64,000 nucleotides of DNA, from positions 329,271-393,270 of the forward strand of contig JAYKAV010003065.1 in the NCBI GenBank assembly GCA_035582835.1. Direction: 5' to 3'. Positions 12,501 to 26,690 of this stretch are shown one piece after another. This stretch comes from Phoebastria nigripes (lineage: Eukaryota; Chordata; Aves; Procellariiformes; Diomedeidae). Below the pieces are notes generated by a model. It did not search any database, had not been told where the DNA came from, and worked only from the letters and a program-made list of their open reading frames with translations. The translations under genes and the position numbers were made by a program. How positions within the stretch are numbered: the first letter of the stretch is position 1; each line of letters begins with the position of its first letter.

Positions 12501-15500
12501 ATGCTAATGGGCAGGTAGCTATAATGAGAACACAGTGACACAGATCATGCACAGTACATCTTTCCAGATGCAGAAAGGAATTGCCACTGTGGTTGAGCAG
12601 TCTGTTGACCATACAGACAGATGGTTAAGGTGGGCGCTCAAAATCAATTTTTTTCATGAAGAACAGAGCAAGCAATAGTCTTAATGTTTTCTCTGTCAGG
12701 GTAAAGCGTTTTCCACAGCATTAAGTCCTGATGACCACCAGCTCAAGAACAGCTGGGATTTTTCTTCTGCAGTGAAAGAAAATACATCATACATTTCACC
12801 TTTTAGCTAAAAGCTGCCATCCCATAATGCTGGATAAAGTGCTGCAAGATGCCAAGGCTGTTTCATACCATTGCAGAGGTTACGCATGCCTATGAAGGCC
12901 GTGCTAAGCCAAGAGAGATGCTAAGCCATGAGNCTACTGGACGTAGCGCTCAGTACGTGCCGCACCAACTCCGGTCGGTTTTGAGGCCTGTTGCAGGAGC
13001 GGTGCTACCAGCAGGACCTCAGCGGCTGCTTTTGACCATCCTCACTCTCAGGTTAGTGCTGCAGCCGGTGCAGTGGCTGCCCTGGTCCTCCTGCAAGCAG
13101 CAGCAGGGCTACCTGCTAAGTGCTTTCCAAGCGTTTAGAGACCACCACGCCGAGGAGCTCGCAGCCCGAGGCATTTAGCATCTCTGGTGGACGCCCGAGG
13201 CACATCGGCTGTTGCTTTCCACCAGCAACGCAGGTAGCAGATCCCAGCCCGCACAGCCGCGACACTCGAGAGGACAGCCCAAGCGGCTGCCACCATCACC
13301 CTGGCAGACGCTGCTGTTTGAAAGAGCACGAGTTGAGTAGAAAATCAGCCTGGACGAGCCTGTGAGTCAAGGGCAAGTCATACCATACGCCTGGAACAAG
13401 ACATCCGTATGACTATGTCCACTCCAGAAAGCTACATTATGCATTTAGGGATAGACGCCAGGTGAAGAAGAGTGGTTAGGAAAAGCACACACAAAATCAC
13501 AGGTTAAAAGAAAGACACTCAAGAATACTTTTCTAGACGCTGCAATACTTTCAAGAAGCAAAGGTTTTTAACCAAGGCTTGTACAAAAGAGCTTATGCCC
13601 CGTTTTCCCAAACTATGTGCTAAAGTTACTCATTAGCAGTTCACATTCAGACACAGGGACGTTTGTTCGGGGCAGGAATGTATGTTTGGTTTTATTTTCT
13701 CAGAAGCATGTAGCTTACATCTGAGGATGATCAATTATTAACTCCAGCCTGAGATGGAAGTATACAGGTTTAACTTTCCTGAGGGACAGGTACCTCATCA
13801 TGTTTCTAGATCTGNCAGGTTCTGGTGTGGTTTGCTCCCACCCAGGAGGTTAAATACTGGCACGCAGTGAAGCGGTCCCGCTGGGAGAAAGGACACCGCA
13901 CTAAGTACTGATGGGGATAAGATAGGGATTGATTTAATTTAAATTCAAATGTTTACAGTGTTAATAGAAACAATGTTGTGAAAAAGGATTTATTATTCCT
14001 AGGGCTTAGGTTTTGCTAAAACCTGTCAAGATTTTTTGGCATGGTGTAATGTTCCTGCACCTGTGCTTAGCGGGTGACGTTTCAGACCTCTACAGAGCCA
14101 CTTACGTATGTACGTATTTAATGTGGGGAAACATCCTTGCGCTTCTGAAGACTGCTCTTGAAGTGTAGCTTTAAGCTCATTCATCAGGCCTCATTGAGCT
14201 CTTGGATATCAGATGTTTCTGCACAAATAAAGTTTTTCCATGCACAGCAGTATATATATTTTTTTTTTTTACCATTTTATACTGTCGATCCTTTAGTGAG
14301 GGGAGCTGTAGCTTTCATTTAATAATGCCAGCTTTTTATCATTACCGCCTAAAAATTATCCCAGCTTTATGGCTATGTGACACAGCAACATCACCCATAC
14401 TTACTACCACCAGGTGGTACGCCAGTGCTCCCACAAACGGGTTTCACATGTTACATGACCACTTGCCCTCAAGGTGTATTCTGGAGCTGAACCTGCTCCC
14501 TCAAAAGCCGTAACCAGGTTCAGAGCACCTCTGACGATCTGCACTAAACACCTTCCTCAGAGGTGCCTCTCCACTTCAGGGAGGATCCGTTTAACTCCAA
14601 AGCAGAGGGGCTGATGGAGTGCTTGAAGCGTTCAGGGTAACTGCTGAATTCCCAAAGGGTTGGGAGGTCTCTGCCCTGCGCTGTGGTCTTCAAAGTTGGG
14701 CTCAACACCAGGTAAGATCAGGTGAAGCTCTTCTGCTGGGTGACAGCCCGCGCACGGCAAGCGGGCAGTGGTTTCTCAGTTTTGGCCCTGCTTTTCTAAA
14801 ATGAGCAAGGGAACTTCCCCACATCTGCTCGTTTGCAAATTCAGTTTCTGTCTGACAGCAGGTTTTACTAGCCTGCAGTCGCAGCACTGGAGGAAGCACG
14901 AGCAGAGCCGGGGGCTGGAGCATTGCCACGATGCTCTGCTTTGGGAGACTGCCTTCCATACAAAGAAGACCTTATACTCTCCCACCAAGGCTGCATTTCA
15001 TCCCGCCCCGTCCTAGCGAGCCCTCTGCAACCACTGCCTCGCAGCTGAGACGCCAAAAGCCCGGGGAGTCACATGGCTGCGTGGCAGACATTAGCAGATC
15101 TATTTAGATTGATTATACTTCAAACAAAACTGGTGCTGTCAATGTCTATTTACATTAAGGTTTCAGGAACATTTCATAACCACTTACCCTTTTAATTAAA
15201 AAAAAAAAAAAATGTATTACCTTGGTTGCTGAGCCAGCAGTCTTTGCAAAGCATCTCTGCTGTCTCTCTAGCACCATGTTAACTCGGGACCTGTGGCACA
15301 AGAAGAGGACCTATCGGCCTAATTTCCCCTCTCGAAACCTGCAGGCTGCTCAGGCATGCATGCAGACTGATGAGGCTCTTATGGACCACAGCATAAATGA
15401 TCTGCCCCAGGAGTCAGAGAGGACAGCTCGGACTGGGGGACAGGGTGACAAGCAGGAGCTACATCCAGGAACGTTTCCTGGGGAAGGAGCTCTCTCCATC

Positions 15501-18480
15501 CAGCTGAAAGTGCCTGGTAGTCCAGGAGGTGTTTATAGCTTCCAGCTGAGGAGAAGTCAGCTGAAGTACCAGTCTGCAACAGAGACTCTCTGCACTAGCT
15601 GTTACAAAGGAGGCTCCTGTTCAGGCAAACTTTGGCATTACTGCACGCGCTGCTCTTTAGAAGGAAGCCAGTGGCCTCCTTCACGCTGAAGTTTTGCAAA
15701 GTTATTTAAAGGAGCGTTGTTTTTCTGGCCATCCCTGCAACCTCCTTTCTGACACATCACCGCGTTGCTTTATGGATTTCTCTGCCGAGGAGAGGCTCGC
15801 CGGAGAACTGCGCTTTCTGGCAGTTCCCTTATAAGGCAAAGCTCCGGGCTCAACTGGGCTTAGCTATTCCCTTAGTCTTTAGTCTTCATTGCAAAAATAG
15901 ACCTGCGCTCTGGTGTCCATTGTACCACTATCAGACTGGAAAGAAGAAAAACAGAATTCCTCTCTTTTCCTTTGCTAAATGCCAGCTGGCTTCACCATTT
16001 AAAAAAAAAACAAAAAACACACCACCCCACCCCCAAAAAACAAACAGTGCGGAGAAATTGTAATGCTTGTACAATNAGCTTTGCACACCAACAATAGCTT
16101 GCAAGCTCTTCAGCACTCATCTCTTTATCACATGTTCATATAGTGCTTAACTCGACAGAGCTCTGCCCCTCATCCCTGATCCCTGGGCATTACAGTCATG
16201 TAAGCATTACAGAAAATAGGGAAAGCCCCTTCAAACAATGCCCTGCGATGACTTGAGTTACCAGGGGACTGGGCTGGGCCCTTACTCATCCCTCCCAGGA
16301 GCCCTCTCACAAAGGGTACCAGAGAACGGGTAGTAACACATGCACCAGCCCAACTCGCTCCCTTTCGAGCCTTTAGCCAAAACCAACTATTGTCTCACAT
16401 CCAGGGACTGCAAAGCAATTTGGAAGTGGCAAGCACTTCAGTTACTGCAGTAGCAATGCTGAGAAGCGAAAAGAAGGGACAGGAGAATATTCAGATGGTG
16501 GGTACGTATATATTTATACTACGCCCAAGTTGGAAGCCAGGTTTAAGCCCAACCGTGTTTGTGCTTGAACTGATAAGGCTCAGCCCAGATCTCTCGATTC
16601 CTACATTTTCAAAGGAGCTGCAGAGAGGTAAGTTTGTACTTAGTTCTGCATGTGACTGTGATGCACTGGGTAAAGTTACTCTGTGTCAACCATCCTAACC
16701 CATAAAGTCTTAACAATTAACACCTCACTGCTGTGTAAAGTGGATTAAACATTTGCCTAAAAAATGTGCTTTCCTTAAAGAAAACCGATTGCCCAGATCC
16801 AGTTTCGGGCACAGATTCAATGAACTATTGAAGCAAGGTGACAGAGAAGATTATCATCTGCAGCAGACAGGGCAGCTGAGGACAGCAAGCCAGCAGCCAA
16901 GAGTATCTTTAGCCTTCAGCCTTCTCTGCCTAAGCAACAGCAATTGCTTTGGGATAGCAAACTAACAGAATTTATCATTTATTTGTAAATGATTAGCAAC
17001 ATCTCCATTGATTTTTCTGTAGNCCTGCCATCGGTCTGCTTAAAGGTTGACGACTGGAGCTACAAATGCAAGTCACCCTGCTCTGCAAGGCAATTGAAAG
17101 GAGTCATTGTGTGCTCCTTCGCTTGGAGATGACTCACTTCCAAAGCTGAAATGCCATTAGTTATGTGGTGGTTTCTCAAACCCCAAGAGCATTCAGTTGG
17201 AATAATGTCATGGGGAAAAAAAAGTCGTGTTAGCTGAAGGGGCAAGCTGAGATTCGCCACCTTGCAGCTGCTGCCCGCTTTGTTTGTTACCTGCCTGGTG
17301 GGACATCGCCTTACTAAGTGTCGTTTCCTATTTGAAGGAACGCTGACGAGCGCTTTGCAAAAACAGCGCATAGCAGACTCTCCCTCCAGAGTCCTGCCAT
17401 CCTTTTTCCTCCCCAGCAAAACAGCTGTGCGGCGAGGAGGTCGGAAGGTGGAAGAGAAGGGCTGCCTCCGAGCGCTCCGGCGGCAGCAGCGCGTGAGCCC
17501 TGCTGAGCAGGTGACGAGGCATGTGCAGAGCCAACCGGGCATTTACCGCTCCACCCAAAATTAATCTCATAATAATCAAAGGTATTTGTACATCAGCCTG
17601 TGCTTCGCTGTAGATAACAACCAGGGTTACTGTGTTACAGGAGGCTTGTCTATCAGGCAGGGCGCATAGTAGCTCCCATTGCTTTCATGGGTTATCTTAC
17701 AAATACTATTGCAGCGATCGGAACGAAGGCCAGGAGATCATAAAGGCTACTGGAGGACAACAGAAATATTTTTGACTGGTAGGTTTGTAGCGCAAGGAGA
17801 AGAGTTGTGGTGCACTTGTTGTTGTTGTTTACTTCCTTGAGTAGTACCACCATGCATACCGCAGTGACGGCTTAATCCAAAATAACACTTTTTTTGCGTG
17901 CGAGAGGAGGAGGAGGACTGAGAAAGGAACATGCTGTAAAAACAATGCAAACTGGATATGCAGAAACGAGGGATATTTTTGTTTCTTCTACAAAGTCATT
18001 AAGCAAAACAAAATAAAACCTGTTGTAATTAAATTCAACTTGTTCTGAGCCAATCTCCCTATTTCCTCCTGTGCCTGCCATATCCAAGTTACTTCTCCAT
18101 TTAGCAGCACAAGGCATAGCCCTTCCCTACTGTAACAGCGGAATCAGCCCAGGCTTTTCACCGCATTTCACAAAGTTTGAGAACTGGCACGTTATCAGGC
18201 GTGGCCACCGACAGGGATCTTTCATCGTGAAACACAAATAAACAAACCAAAAAAACCCCTCAGCCATAGAAAAATGTATCAGCCCCAGCATTTTCCTCAT
18301 GCCACTGACGCTAATTATGCAAGCAATAACATTACTGCTCAAACATCCCAACTATATTAGGCACTTCCTTGCTGCCCTTCCCCTGAATGGCTGTTTACTT
18401 TGCAAGTGCTGCAGAGCAAAGATCTGTCTTCCAAGGCTTTGAAGTGCTTAGCACACTGTTGGCATCATATAAAAGTATCG
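9501..18480. other. Intergenic sequence of mixed composition, no gene seen
   Basis: GC rises compared with the sequence to the left, especially 10.4-13.4 kb and 14.6-15.7 kb. ORFs up to about 155 codons occur but have no recognisable domain, and their composition follows the local GC. A poly(A) lies at 15199-15212. The AT-rich stretch around 15075-15200 has the look of conserved noncoding DNA (homeodomain-type attta and taatt cores), but this cannot be shown from one genome. Confidence 0.5.
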
Positions 18481-18740
18481 TGAAATATACACAAACACAT
18501 ATCTGCATAGATTATTATTATTAAGGCTGTTGCTATGTTTGCTGGTTATTTTACTGTGCAGCAGCTATCTCGCTCTGATTTATTATAAGCTCATTATAGG
18601 TTTATACAGATGCAAAGGTAATCTAGCAAATGCAAGCGATTAATAATTTCCCCGACAAACAGAATCTGCGAGAAGTAAGATAGAAAGTGCGTCATTTTAC
18701 AGGACGGGTCTAGGAGAGCAATTAGAGCTGATGAGAAAAG
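18481..18740. other. Possible conserved noncoding element
   Basis: This AT-rich stretch between GC-richer flanks is dense in homeodomain-like cores (attatta, ttaataa, caattag), E-box-like and GATA-like words, and has no simple repeats. That texture is typical of developmental enhancers in gene-poor vertebrate DNA. It is an impression only and needs cross-species alignment. Confidence 0.2.
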
Positions 18741-21700
18741 CTGTCCAGAAGCACAACCTACAGGTATGCGCTGATACTGCACTTCAGGCTGCAGGGCTCG
18801 AACTGAGCTTCTGCTTATGGGAAACCAGTTTGTTCATGAAGGTCAAGGCCTCCTTACAGGATAAAAATGGGTTACGGATGTGAAAGGGATACAAGCTTCA
18901 CCGTTCCCGGGGCGTAGCATCCAAATGCACCCTCGCAAGAGCGAAGGCCTGCCACNTACCCTGTCTGGGGAAGGGGCTGAAAGAGGATTTCCAAACCAGT
19001 TACAAACACAAGCACAGGGTACTGGGAAAAAGGGTGAATGAAGGTTGAATCATCATATTAACAATGATTTCTCCTTGAAGTTCTTCTTTCCTTGAAGTGA
19101 ATTAGGCACTGTAATTTGTAATATCACCTCCTCCAACTTGTCAGGAAGACTTGGAGTCCACATAAGCATTATTTACACCGGATACAGAGAGGATAAATGG
19201 CAAAAGGAAANGTGGCTTACCTCCAGGTGAGGCTCCTGGTCTTCAGGGAGCTTCCTGAGTAGCTCTGTATGCAGCCTGCTCACCCTGCCNGCTACCCCTT
19301 CAGTCTCCATCCCCNTTCCCACAATGATTTCACAGGGAGAAGTCCAAACTCCATATTCCTGCATCCCTGGGACATCACTTCTATTACCAGGCAACACCAA
19401 GAACACCCCAATGGCTTCCTCCAGTCCTACTGGCATACCCAGGGCCAGCGAGCTCAGGCATAACCCCAGCAAGCTACTACAGCCAGGGGACCCGGGGGCT
19501 GCAGGGCACCCACCTATGGTAGGCAGGGCTATGCCGGTACCAGGTTGCAGTGGTTATCCAAATCATGGGTGGGGGAAGAAGAGGAGAGACCCCAGTGGGT
19601 GCTAATGCTCAGACAGCTGTGCTCCCAGCTGTGCTCCCTGGGGGTCATACACCAGAAACGAGGTGTCCTTTCAGTTCCCCCCTCCCTGGGCAGCTCTCTC
19701 TCCATCAGTCTTATGACTCCCAAATATNTGAAAATTGCAGTATGTGTCTCAAAAAACACAGGCATTCAGCCACTCCAGAACTAATGAACAAGGGTGTCTC
19801 TGGTCTGACATCTCTAAAAAAGCCCGCATAGCAATTTGTCAAAATTGGCTCCACTTGAGAGGTTTCAAATGGGATGGCCAACCATCGCTTACAACTCTTC
19901 AAAATATCAGCCTTAATATTTGCCCTGTGAAGGCCAGATACAATTTGAAGACACTTACTGCTCCCAAGTAATTCAGTCACGCTGTTAACAGCAGCAGGTC
20001 TGCATGTAGAAATCGACTGGAATAACTATTTCCAAATCACTGCAGACATTTTATTTGGGGATAAAGGGAGCACTATTTCCTTGATTCTTTTTTTTTTTCT
20101 TCATTCTGTTTTTTTTGGGTGGAAAGTCATATGGCAGCAATCATCACAGGGGCATCTGGGAGAGATACCAGAGCAGAATCAAAGAACAGGTTTTTTCTCT
20201 GTTGCTAATCCAGTAATTTCCTTCATGTGGAAAAACCCCGACAACGGTCAAGCTCACAGTGTTGCTTACCTCTCTTAGGGCATGGAGAGGCGTCACATAC
20301 AACCTACTTTAGATCTTAGCCATTTCAGCCACACAGATTATAAAGTCGTTCTGGTAGGCATACAGATCTGGTAGAGAGATTTCCGAGAGCATTGGGATCT
20401 GCTGCGGGAGTCCTCCCGGTCAGGCAACCTCCTGCAGATCCCTCCTTAGCAGCTCACGCATCACTGCTCGTGTTTTCAGAAATGAAAACCAAGAGAGACA
20501 TACCATGGAAAAAAAAGTTCATGTAGATTATAACAAGACAGGAAAGCTGCCTTTTTATAAAGTGTATATATATACTTCCTTTGCACTCTCCCTACAAACC
20601 AGCAGGGTGTGCCTGCAGACCAGCTTTCTTACACACACCCCACATTTTTTTACCTTAAATGATGCAAACTTTCTTCTTTATGCATCATAGCTTTCTTCAG
20701 TCAAAAAAAAGAGGCTATGCGCCCAATTAAACTAACAAAAAAGGATCATCCTTACTGAGACTACACCACCTTTCTGTAGTTTCTCACTAAGAGTACAACT
20801 AAACTTCAGCAATACGTAAAATGCGCGGTAAGCTGAGAAATGGAAATCACCTCTGGTTTTCTAATAAACATAAAATACTCTCAGACTCCTCTTTACGCTG
20901 CCTGCTCTTAGGCGGATCAGCTTGGCAGCCTTCCCACCAGGACCTCTAAAACTAGATTTCCTGGGAAGGCAAACGAGGGCACCGCAGCTCCTTCTTCCGC
21001 CCCGGTCCCTCCAGACCCTGCTTAGCACCGCTAAATTTAGTGAGTTCTCCGGCTCACGGGGTTGAGGAGGGACCGTGCCCCTGTGAAGTGCCCCATCAGC
21101 AGCACAGCCAAAGCTGCCGCCAAGAACTGTATGCAAATGCTGAATCGCAGCAAATTGAAAGCTAAATCTACGCAGAATAATACTTTTATGGTATCAGGTA
21201 ATTTAGTTTACTGCTAAGTGAGACGCACAAGGGATTGATCTGTGCAAAAAGACATGAGAAATAGCATTTTAAGCCATTTAAAAGCACTTTGTGCTGCTAA
21301 AAGGAACGCCTGATTTTTCCCTGCCGCTGCACGTTGCAATATTCTGCACATCACTCTGTGAATTCACCTCTGCTGACCCAAAAGAGCTACAGCTGGCATT
21401 TGATCTATTTTTGACACTAATGCAAAAAAGCTGTCCTGGATCACTAGCAAGTACCATCTGCTCTTTGCAACTGAAATGCCATCAATTCACAAACTGGGGC
21501 CAGGATTTATAAAAATAGCTAGTCTAAAGTGAGATGCCTCGATCCATATTTAGGCACCTGCCTGACTTTGAGGGAGAGCTGAGCGTGCTGCAGCTCCCAT
21601 TAACCTGAATTCAGTGCCCCCTGCCATTGCAGCCTTGGCGGTGTCCTCTGGGTTTCTCCAGCCTGGGGACTAGCGAAAAAGGGCGGGTTTGTACTAAATG

Positions 21701-24700
21701 CTGATTTAGCAGTCTCCCAGATAAGTGAAATTCTCCAAAGCATCCAGACAACTACAGTTTGAAGTGACCAGATTGCTACTGAATTTCCATTTCTTAAGCC
21801 AGAACTACCTTTTAGCTCAGTTACTTTACAAAAAATGAAGTTAGAATGGTAATTTTCACCTTACGGAGATACTAAAAGACAAACTCCAGTTTTAGTGTTT
21901 ACAAGGTGGAAAATGGCTTGCAGAAGCGATGGGAATGCTATGCTAAATTTGCAGCTACAGCCCATTGCGCCCTATTTACGTAAAGGACTTTCAGGAATGT
22001 CCGTGTTCCTGCCACACTGATACACCATATTCATTTTCTTCTGAAGGGGACCAAAGAAATGCAGTCTCATATCTACCGTGTAGGTCCAGGAAGACGTTTC
22101 TGTACCAGTGGAGATCTGGCATTTATACAATGCAACATAAAAATCCTGAAAGCTATAAAAGATGTTTTCGCTGTATTAGTGACTATCATTTTGATGTGAA
22201 ACCCACTTTAATGAATACCTGACAACTAAACCTTTTAAAGGAATGATTTCACTTGACGTGAATGCATTCAACTACTGTTTGTTGAACGATATTCTTCTTA
22301 AACAGCCAGCCAAAGAATATAGCGACACTGTAAATCAAGGGTTTGCAACCTTTACGACACTCGGGACCACGTTTGAAACCTGTCACCGCACTCAGGGCGA
22401 TACTGGATTTAAGAATAAGCTTAGGGGGATTTGCCTAAGCAGAGAGAGGCCTTCAGCAGGTCGGTATTTGCTACGTAGCCAGAGAGCAGTCCTCACCACA
22501 AGCATCATTAAGTATTGTACACAGAATAATTTTTTCCAGCCAGCATATTTATTTTTTTTTCATCAAACGTGGACCGACGTAAAGCCAGCCTCTGTGGGCC
22601 AGGGGCTCACCGCTTTCAGGTCAGGTCTGGCAGCCTCTAACTCCTGCTCAGCTCCAGCCTCGCTTCTCCAGCTGGAGCAGAAAACCGGTGTGTAAATATG
22701 CCTGGCAGCTCCGTGGCCCTTCCAGGCTCTGCAAAATGCCGTTCAAGCACACTTTGACTGAGCGGGTCCCTCCTGCACCAGAGCAGGCCACCAGATTTTT
22801 GCTGGGACCCGTGGAGGTTAGCAAGCTTGCAGTCACAGGGGTCTCCACGCTCCTACTCTCCATCACTACTGCCTTCCTCCCGCAAAGGCAGCAGGCAGTT
22901 AAGGTAACATAGAGGTTGCACAAAGATGATAACATCTTTACAGCAAAATGATAAAGCATAAAATAAAATCTGGTGATGTTAAAGAGCTCTGTTTCGACGT
23001 GAAAACATGGTCACCTTTCTTTATGGTAATGGCATTAAGCTACGTTGCATTGGTTCACATTCAGAGCAGCTTCTGTTGCCACTGAAATAATTTGAAGTTT
23101 AATTAGGTTGGGGGTGGGTTTTTTTGAAAGCTCATCTTCTGCAGAACCAAAGAAATCTAACATCTAGAGTGATACGTCCTGTACACATAAGTGTCTTGGA
23201 CAAGTACTTTCCAACCTGCCAAAATGAGTCAGAGTACTGAGAATACCAACTCAGATTACCAAGAAACCCCATACGGGCAAGCGGTAAGAGAGGCATGCTT
23301 TTTGGAAAAATAAAAAGCCACAAAGCAGATCTTGTTTCTAAAGGGCAGCCATGCCTTTTTTTTACCAGCAGGTGTCATATGGAAATAAGATGTCGTCTCA
23401 GCTGACACGGCATCCCTGCCCGGGGGCAAGAAGCCTGTCCCCAGTTCAAGGTGCCTGGGGTACGTGGTCCTGACGAGGAGATAAATGGAGTTATCTTCCA
23501 GCTGGACAAGGACCGTGATCACTCAAAGATGTATTCCATCCCACGTAGGGGACCTGGGTAGCATTTCAGAAGCTGCTTCTCACTAAGCAGTTCTCTAATG
23601 GGACACACCACCCTTCTTTCTCATATGAATAATGACTGATACAGGGCAAAGATGCCTCACAACTGACACTTAGCTGCTTTGTTAGGGGCATTAACATTAA
23701 CTTACAGATACCTTGTAAATTTTTTCCAGGAAATATTGCTATTTTGTGCCACTTCAGCCTGCNTTGCTCTTTGCACTGCGTCACAGCCAGGCTGCCCCGC
23801 TGCCCAGCCCAGCGTAAATACACGGACGGGGGATTTTAGCAGGAACACGTGAGAGCGAGGGTTTGAGTGGTGTTTCCTTTTGGAAACACTGAGATTCCTA
23901 AAGCATCCCTTTCCAGGATGTGAGTTGTGAATGATGAACAAAAAACATACGGGCAAATAATGATTTCTCATCTCANGGCAATTTCTAAGCTCCAAGTAAA
24001 CACTATCTAGGTCATTTTTTAAAACACTTAANAGCTGCTCTCACTCAGTGAGATCCTATGGAGCCCAAAACTCTTCTCAATCAGCCCGCCAGAAACGCTG
24101 TGGGCCTCAGCATGGTTGCACAGCAGCTACACTAATCCCCGCCACTTTCAGAGCATCATCTCCTGGAAGGAAACCTTCACGGCTGTGTGCCAGGAACTCA
24201 CCCAAACCTCTACCACCACTTGCACTGCAGACTCCTCTGCTCCCGAGGACTTTGCACAGGGTCTGTGAAAGGTGTCCCCGGCTGCACCACGGGCTGGGGC
24301 ACCTTGGTGACAGCCACACCGTGGGACCTCAGCCCTGCAGGGGAAACCTTCTGTGGGACAGCAGCACCAGGATGAAGGGAATTTGGCCCTGGGTAAGTGC
24401 CTTCAGCTCTGCTGGACCACTGGTAAAAGGGAGCAATAACCATTGCTTTGCCCAAAAGGAGAGACCTGAGCTTTAGTTCATTAATATCCAGAAAGCAGGC
24501 ATTACCTGCAGGAACTCTCCACGTAAGCAGCCACTGGACCACAAAGTCTCATCTGCTGAGTGACCAGGAGTGAAGCAAATCAAGATGATTGTAACTCTAT
24601 TAAATATAAACATTGATTAGTACGGTTCATAAAGTCAGGAGTCTTCTTGAATTATGCCATGTTATCTTGCTTTGGAGATAGGTTTTGCTTTTAACTTTGC

Positions 24701-26489
24701 TGCCAGAAAAGTGGGCGTCCTTTCCAGAATCCATACAGCCTTGTATTTTGTTCCCCTCCTGGAACAAGTACAAAGGGGAGGATGGATGCTTCATAGAAAT
24801 CAATTTTCAATAGCCCTGTGAAAGTGTGGGAGTATGAATGTCTGACATCCCCCTGCAGAGCTTCAAGCATCCTCAGGCCCATCTATTGCTTACAGGCTCC
24901 ATCAGCCTATGCTAACCTGAAATACCTTGAAATAGAAATGATTCATTTGTAAGAACTGGTGGCTAGCGTTTCTTCCATCAACCTGCTTTGAGCAAGAGAA
25001 AAGACTTTCAATAAAATTAAAAAAGACCAAGAAAAGCATGGGTTTTACTGAAATTAAATGCTCCAGCAAAGCTTTAAAACTTAAGAATAAAATAATAGGG
25101 TGATCAATACACTCATTACAGCTGGGGGGAAGGAAAAGATGATAAAAAGGAGATTTAAATTTCTGGCCAATGCTCTACTCGTTGGTCACAGAATTTGTTT
25201 TCCCTTCACAGTCTCCACTAGACGTGGCCAACACTTCAGCTGGACTTTCCAAGCATGTTCATTGCTGGTTTATAGCACCTCTTCCTCACGGCTGAACCGT
25301 TCTGTAGCGCAGAAGTACTGGTGCCAGTTCAGGCATGCCCCAGCACTTGCTTTAACTGAGGTTTGGGTTGCCAGCTCTCCTGTGGCCAGCACCTCCTCTG
25401 CTCTGCGTGGGGCCAGCCTGACAGGAGCCGGTCCTTCACTCTGTGTTTCCACTACAGGACAGCTTTTGCTTCCTCCCTCCCTTTCTCCATCTGGTGGGCA
25501 GGTTACCAGTACAGACCTCAGGAAAGCAAAACAGAAGAGATTTGTGCTTCGCTGGCTTTGAGCAAGTGAATGGCCCAGCTCGAGTAGCACAAGCGGCACA
25601 GAAATGCACGTGGCCCTAGCGCTGCTCTGCAGCACTGGGACTGAAATGACCCACACTCATTTTTGCCGGAAAAGAAGCAAGCTCACAACTGAAGTCCTCA
25701 TCTCAAGAGGGAGATGCTCTGTCAGGGATGCAGGGTGGGATTTCCCATGCACACACGCAACACACGCAACACACACCCAGGGGAGAGGTGCAGACAGAAA
25801 ACACACACGCAGAAGTGTTTGCATGAACCCGGTGGCTTTGCTCGAGTGCTGCATGGCGGCATCATTCACATCATCTCACCATCCATCTACCTCCCCACCA
25901 ACTGTTTCCAGCTCTCCCTTTCCAGCCCTCATTCATCCTGGGACCAGCAGCTCCAGGAGACTCATGGCGGGGAACGCGTCCTCGTGCAAGTCCGCTGCAG
26001 TGGCTACAGGCAGCAAGCAAAAACCCAACTGTTCCCATCTTCCTCTCCAGAGGACAACTGACTTTGACACCCCAACATCTACCAATGCTCAAGTAGGGGG
26101 AAAGTAAGAAACTTATTTAAATAAACAGATTCACTCTGTAAATGCTACATGTGGCCAAACCGGACCTCACAAGGCACACGGAGCTGCTCCTCAGCTGGTA
26201 CAAAGGATATCGGTAAAGGATATTTGCTCAGAGATAACAGCCCTGGGGAGTGAAAGCCAAGCCTTGTGACAGGGCAGAGATAAAAGTGACTGGAACTGAA
26301 AAAAAGAGAAGGAGGGAAAAGGAAACATCGGAAGAAAATTAAATGTCATCTTTTTCAACCGCATCTTAATGGGCATTGAACGGAGGTTAATGTTACACTG
26401 AAAAGCAAACCAGGTTTTGCCTTGAAGCTGTCACTTACGCTGTACTCTTGACATATTTTTGCAATGACTGAATATTTCCCTGTGCCTTT
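18741..26489. other. Intergenic sequence of mixed composition, no gene seen
   Basis: I see no supportable exons or RNA genes. GC-rich patches with several n bases (18956, 19211, 19290, 19315, 19728) occur at 18.9-19.8 kb. A CA-rich stretch with cacgcaa repeats lies at about 25750-25812. ORFs up to 167 codons reflect GC content and show no domain. Confidence 0.5.
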
Positions 26490-26499
26490 TTCATGAANT

Positions 26500-26690
26500 G
26501 CAGCACCATCAGTGAAGGGACCGGCGTTTACCCCTTCATGGGCCCGGAGGACCCCTCTCCCCTTGCTCGGAGGGCGAGGGGGCGGGAGGGGAGGCAGAGA
26601 AGGGGCCCGTGGGGCCAGGGCAGCTCAAGTGCCCCTTGCTGTGAAGCCAGAGCAGCGGGGCGGGCGGCGGGGCTGGCGGACCCTGGTAAG
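26500..26690 (+). promoter_or_regulatory. GC-rich focus with GC boxes and a splice-donor-like end
   Basis: The stretch is G-rich on the + strand, with SP1-type GC boxes (gagggggcgggagg near 26577; ggggcgggcggcgg near 26658). It is followed at 26685/26686 by a strong donor-like sequence, ccctg/gtaaggtg. This could be a promoter plus first exon of an unannotated + strand transcript, or simply a GC-rich patch. I found no coding exon that would follow it. Confidence 0.25.
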
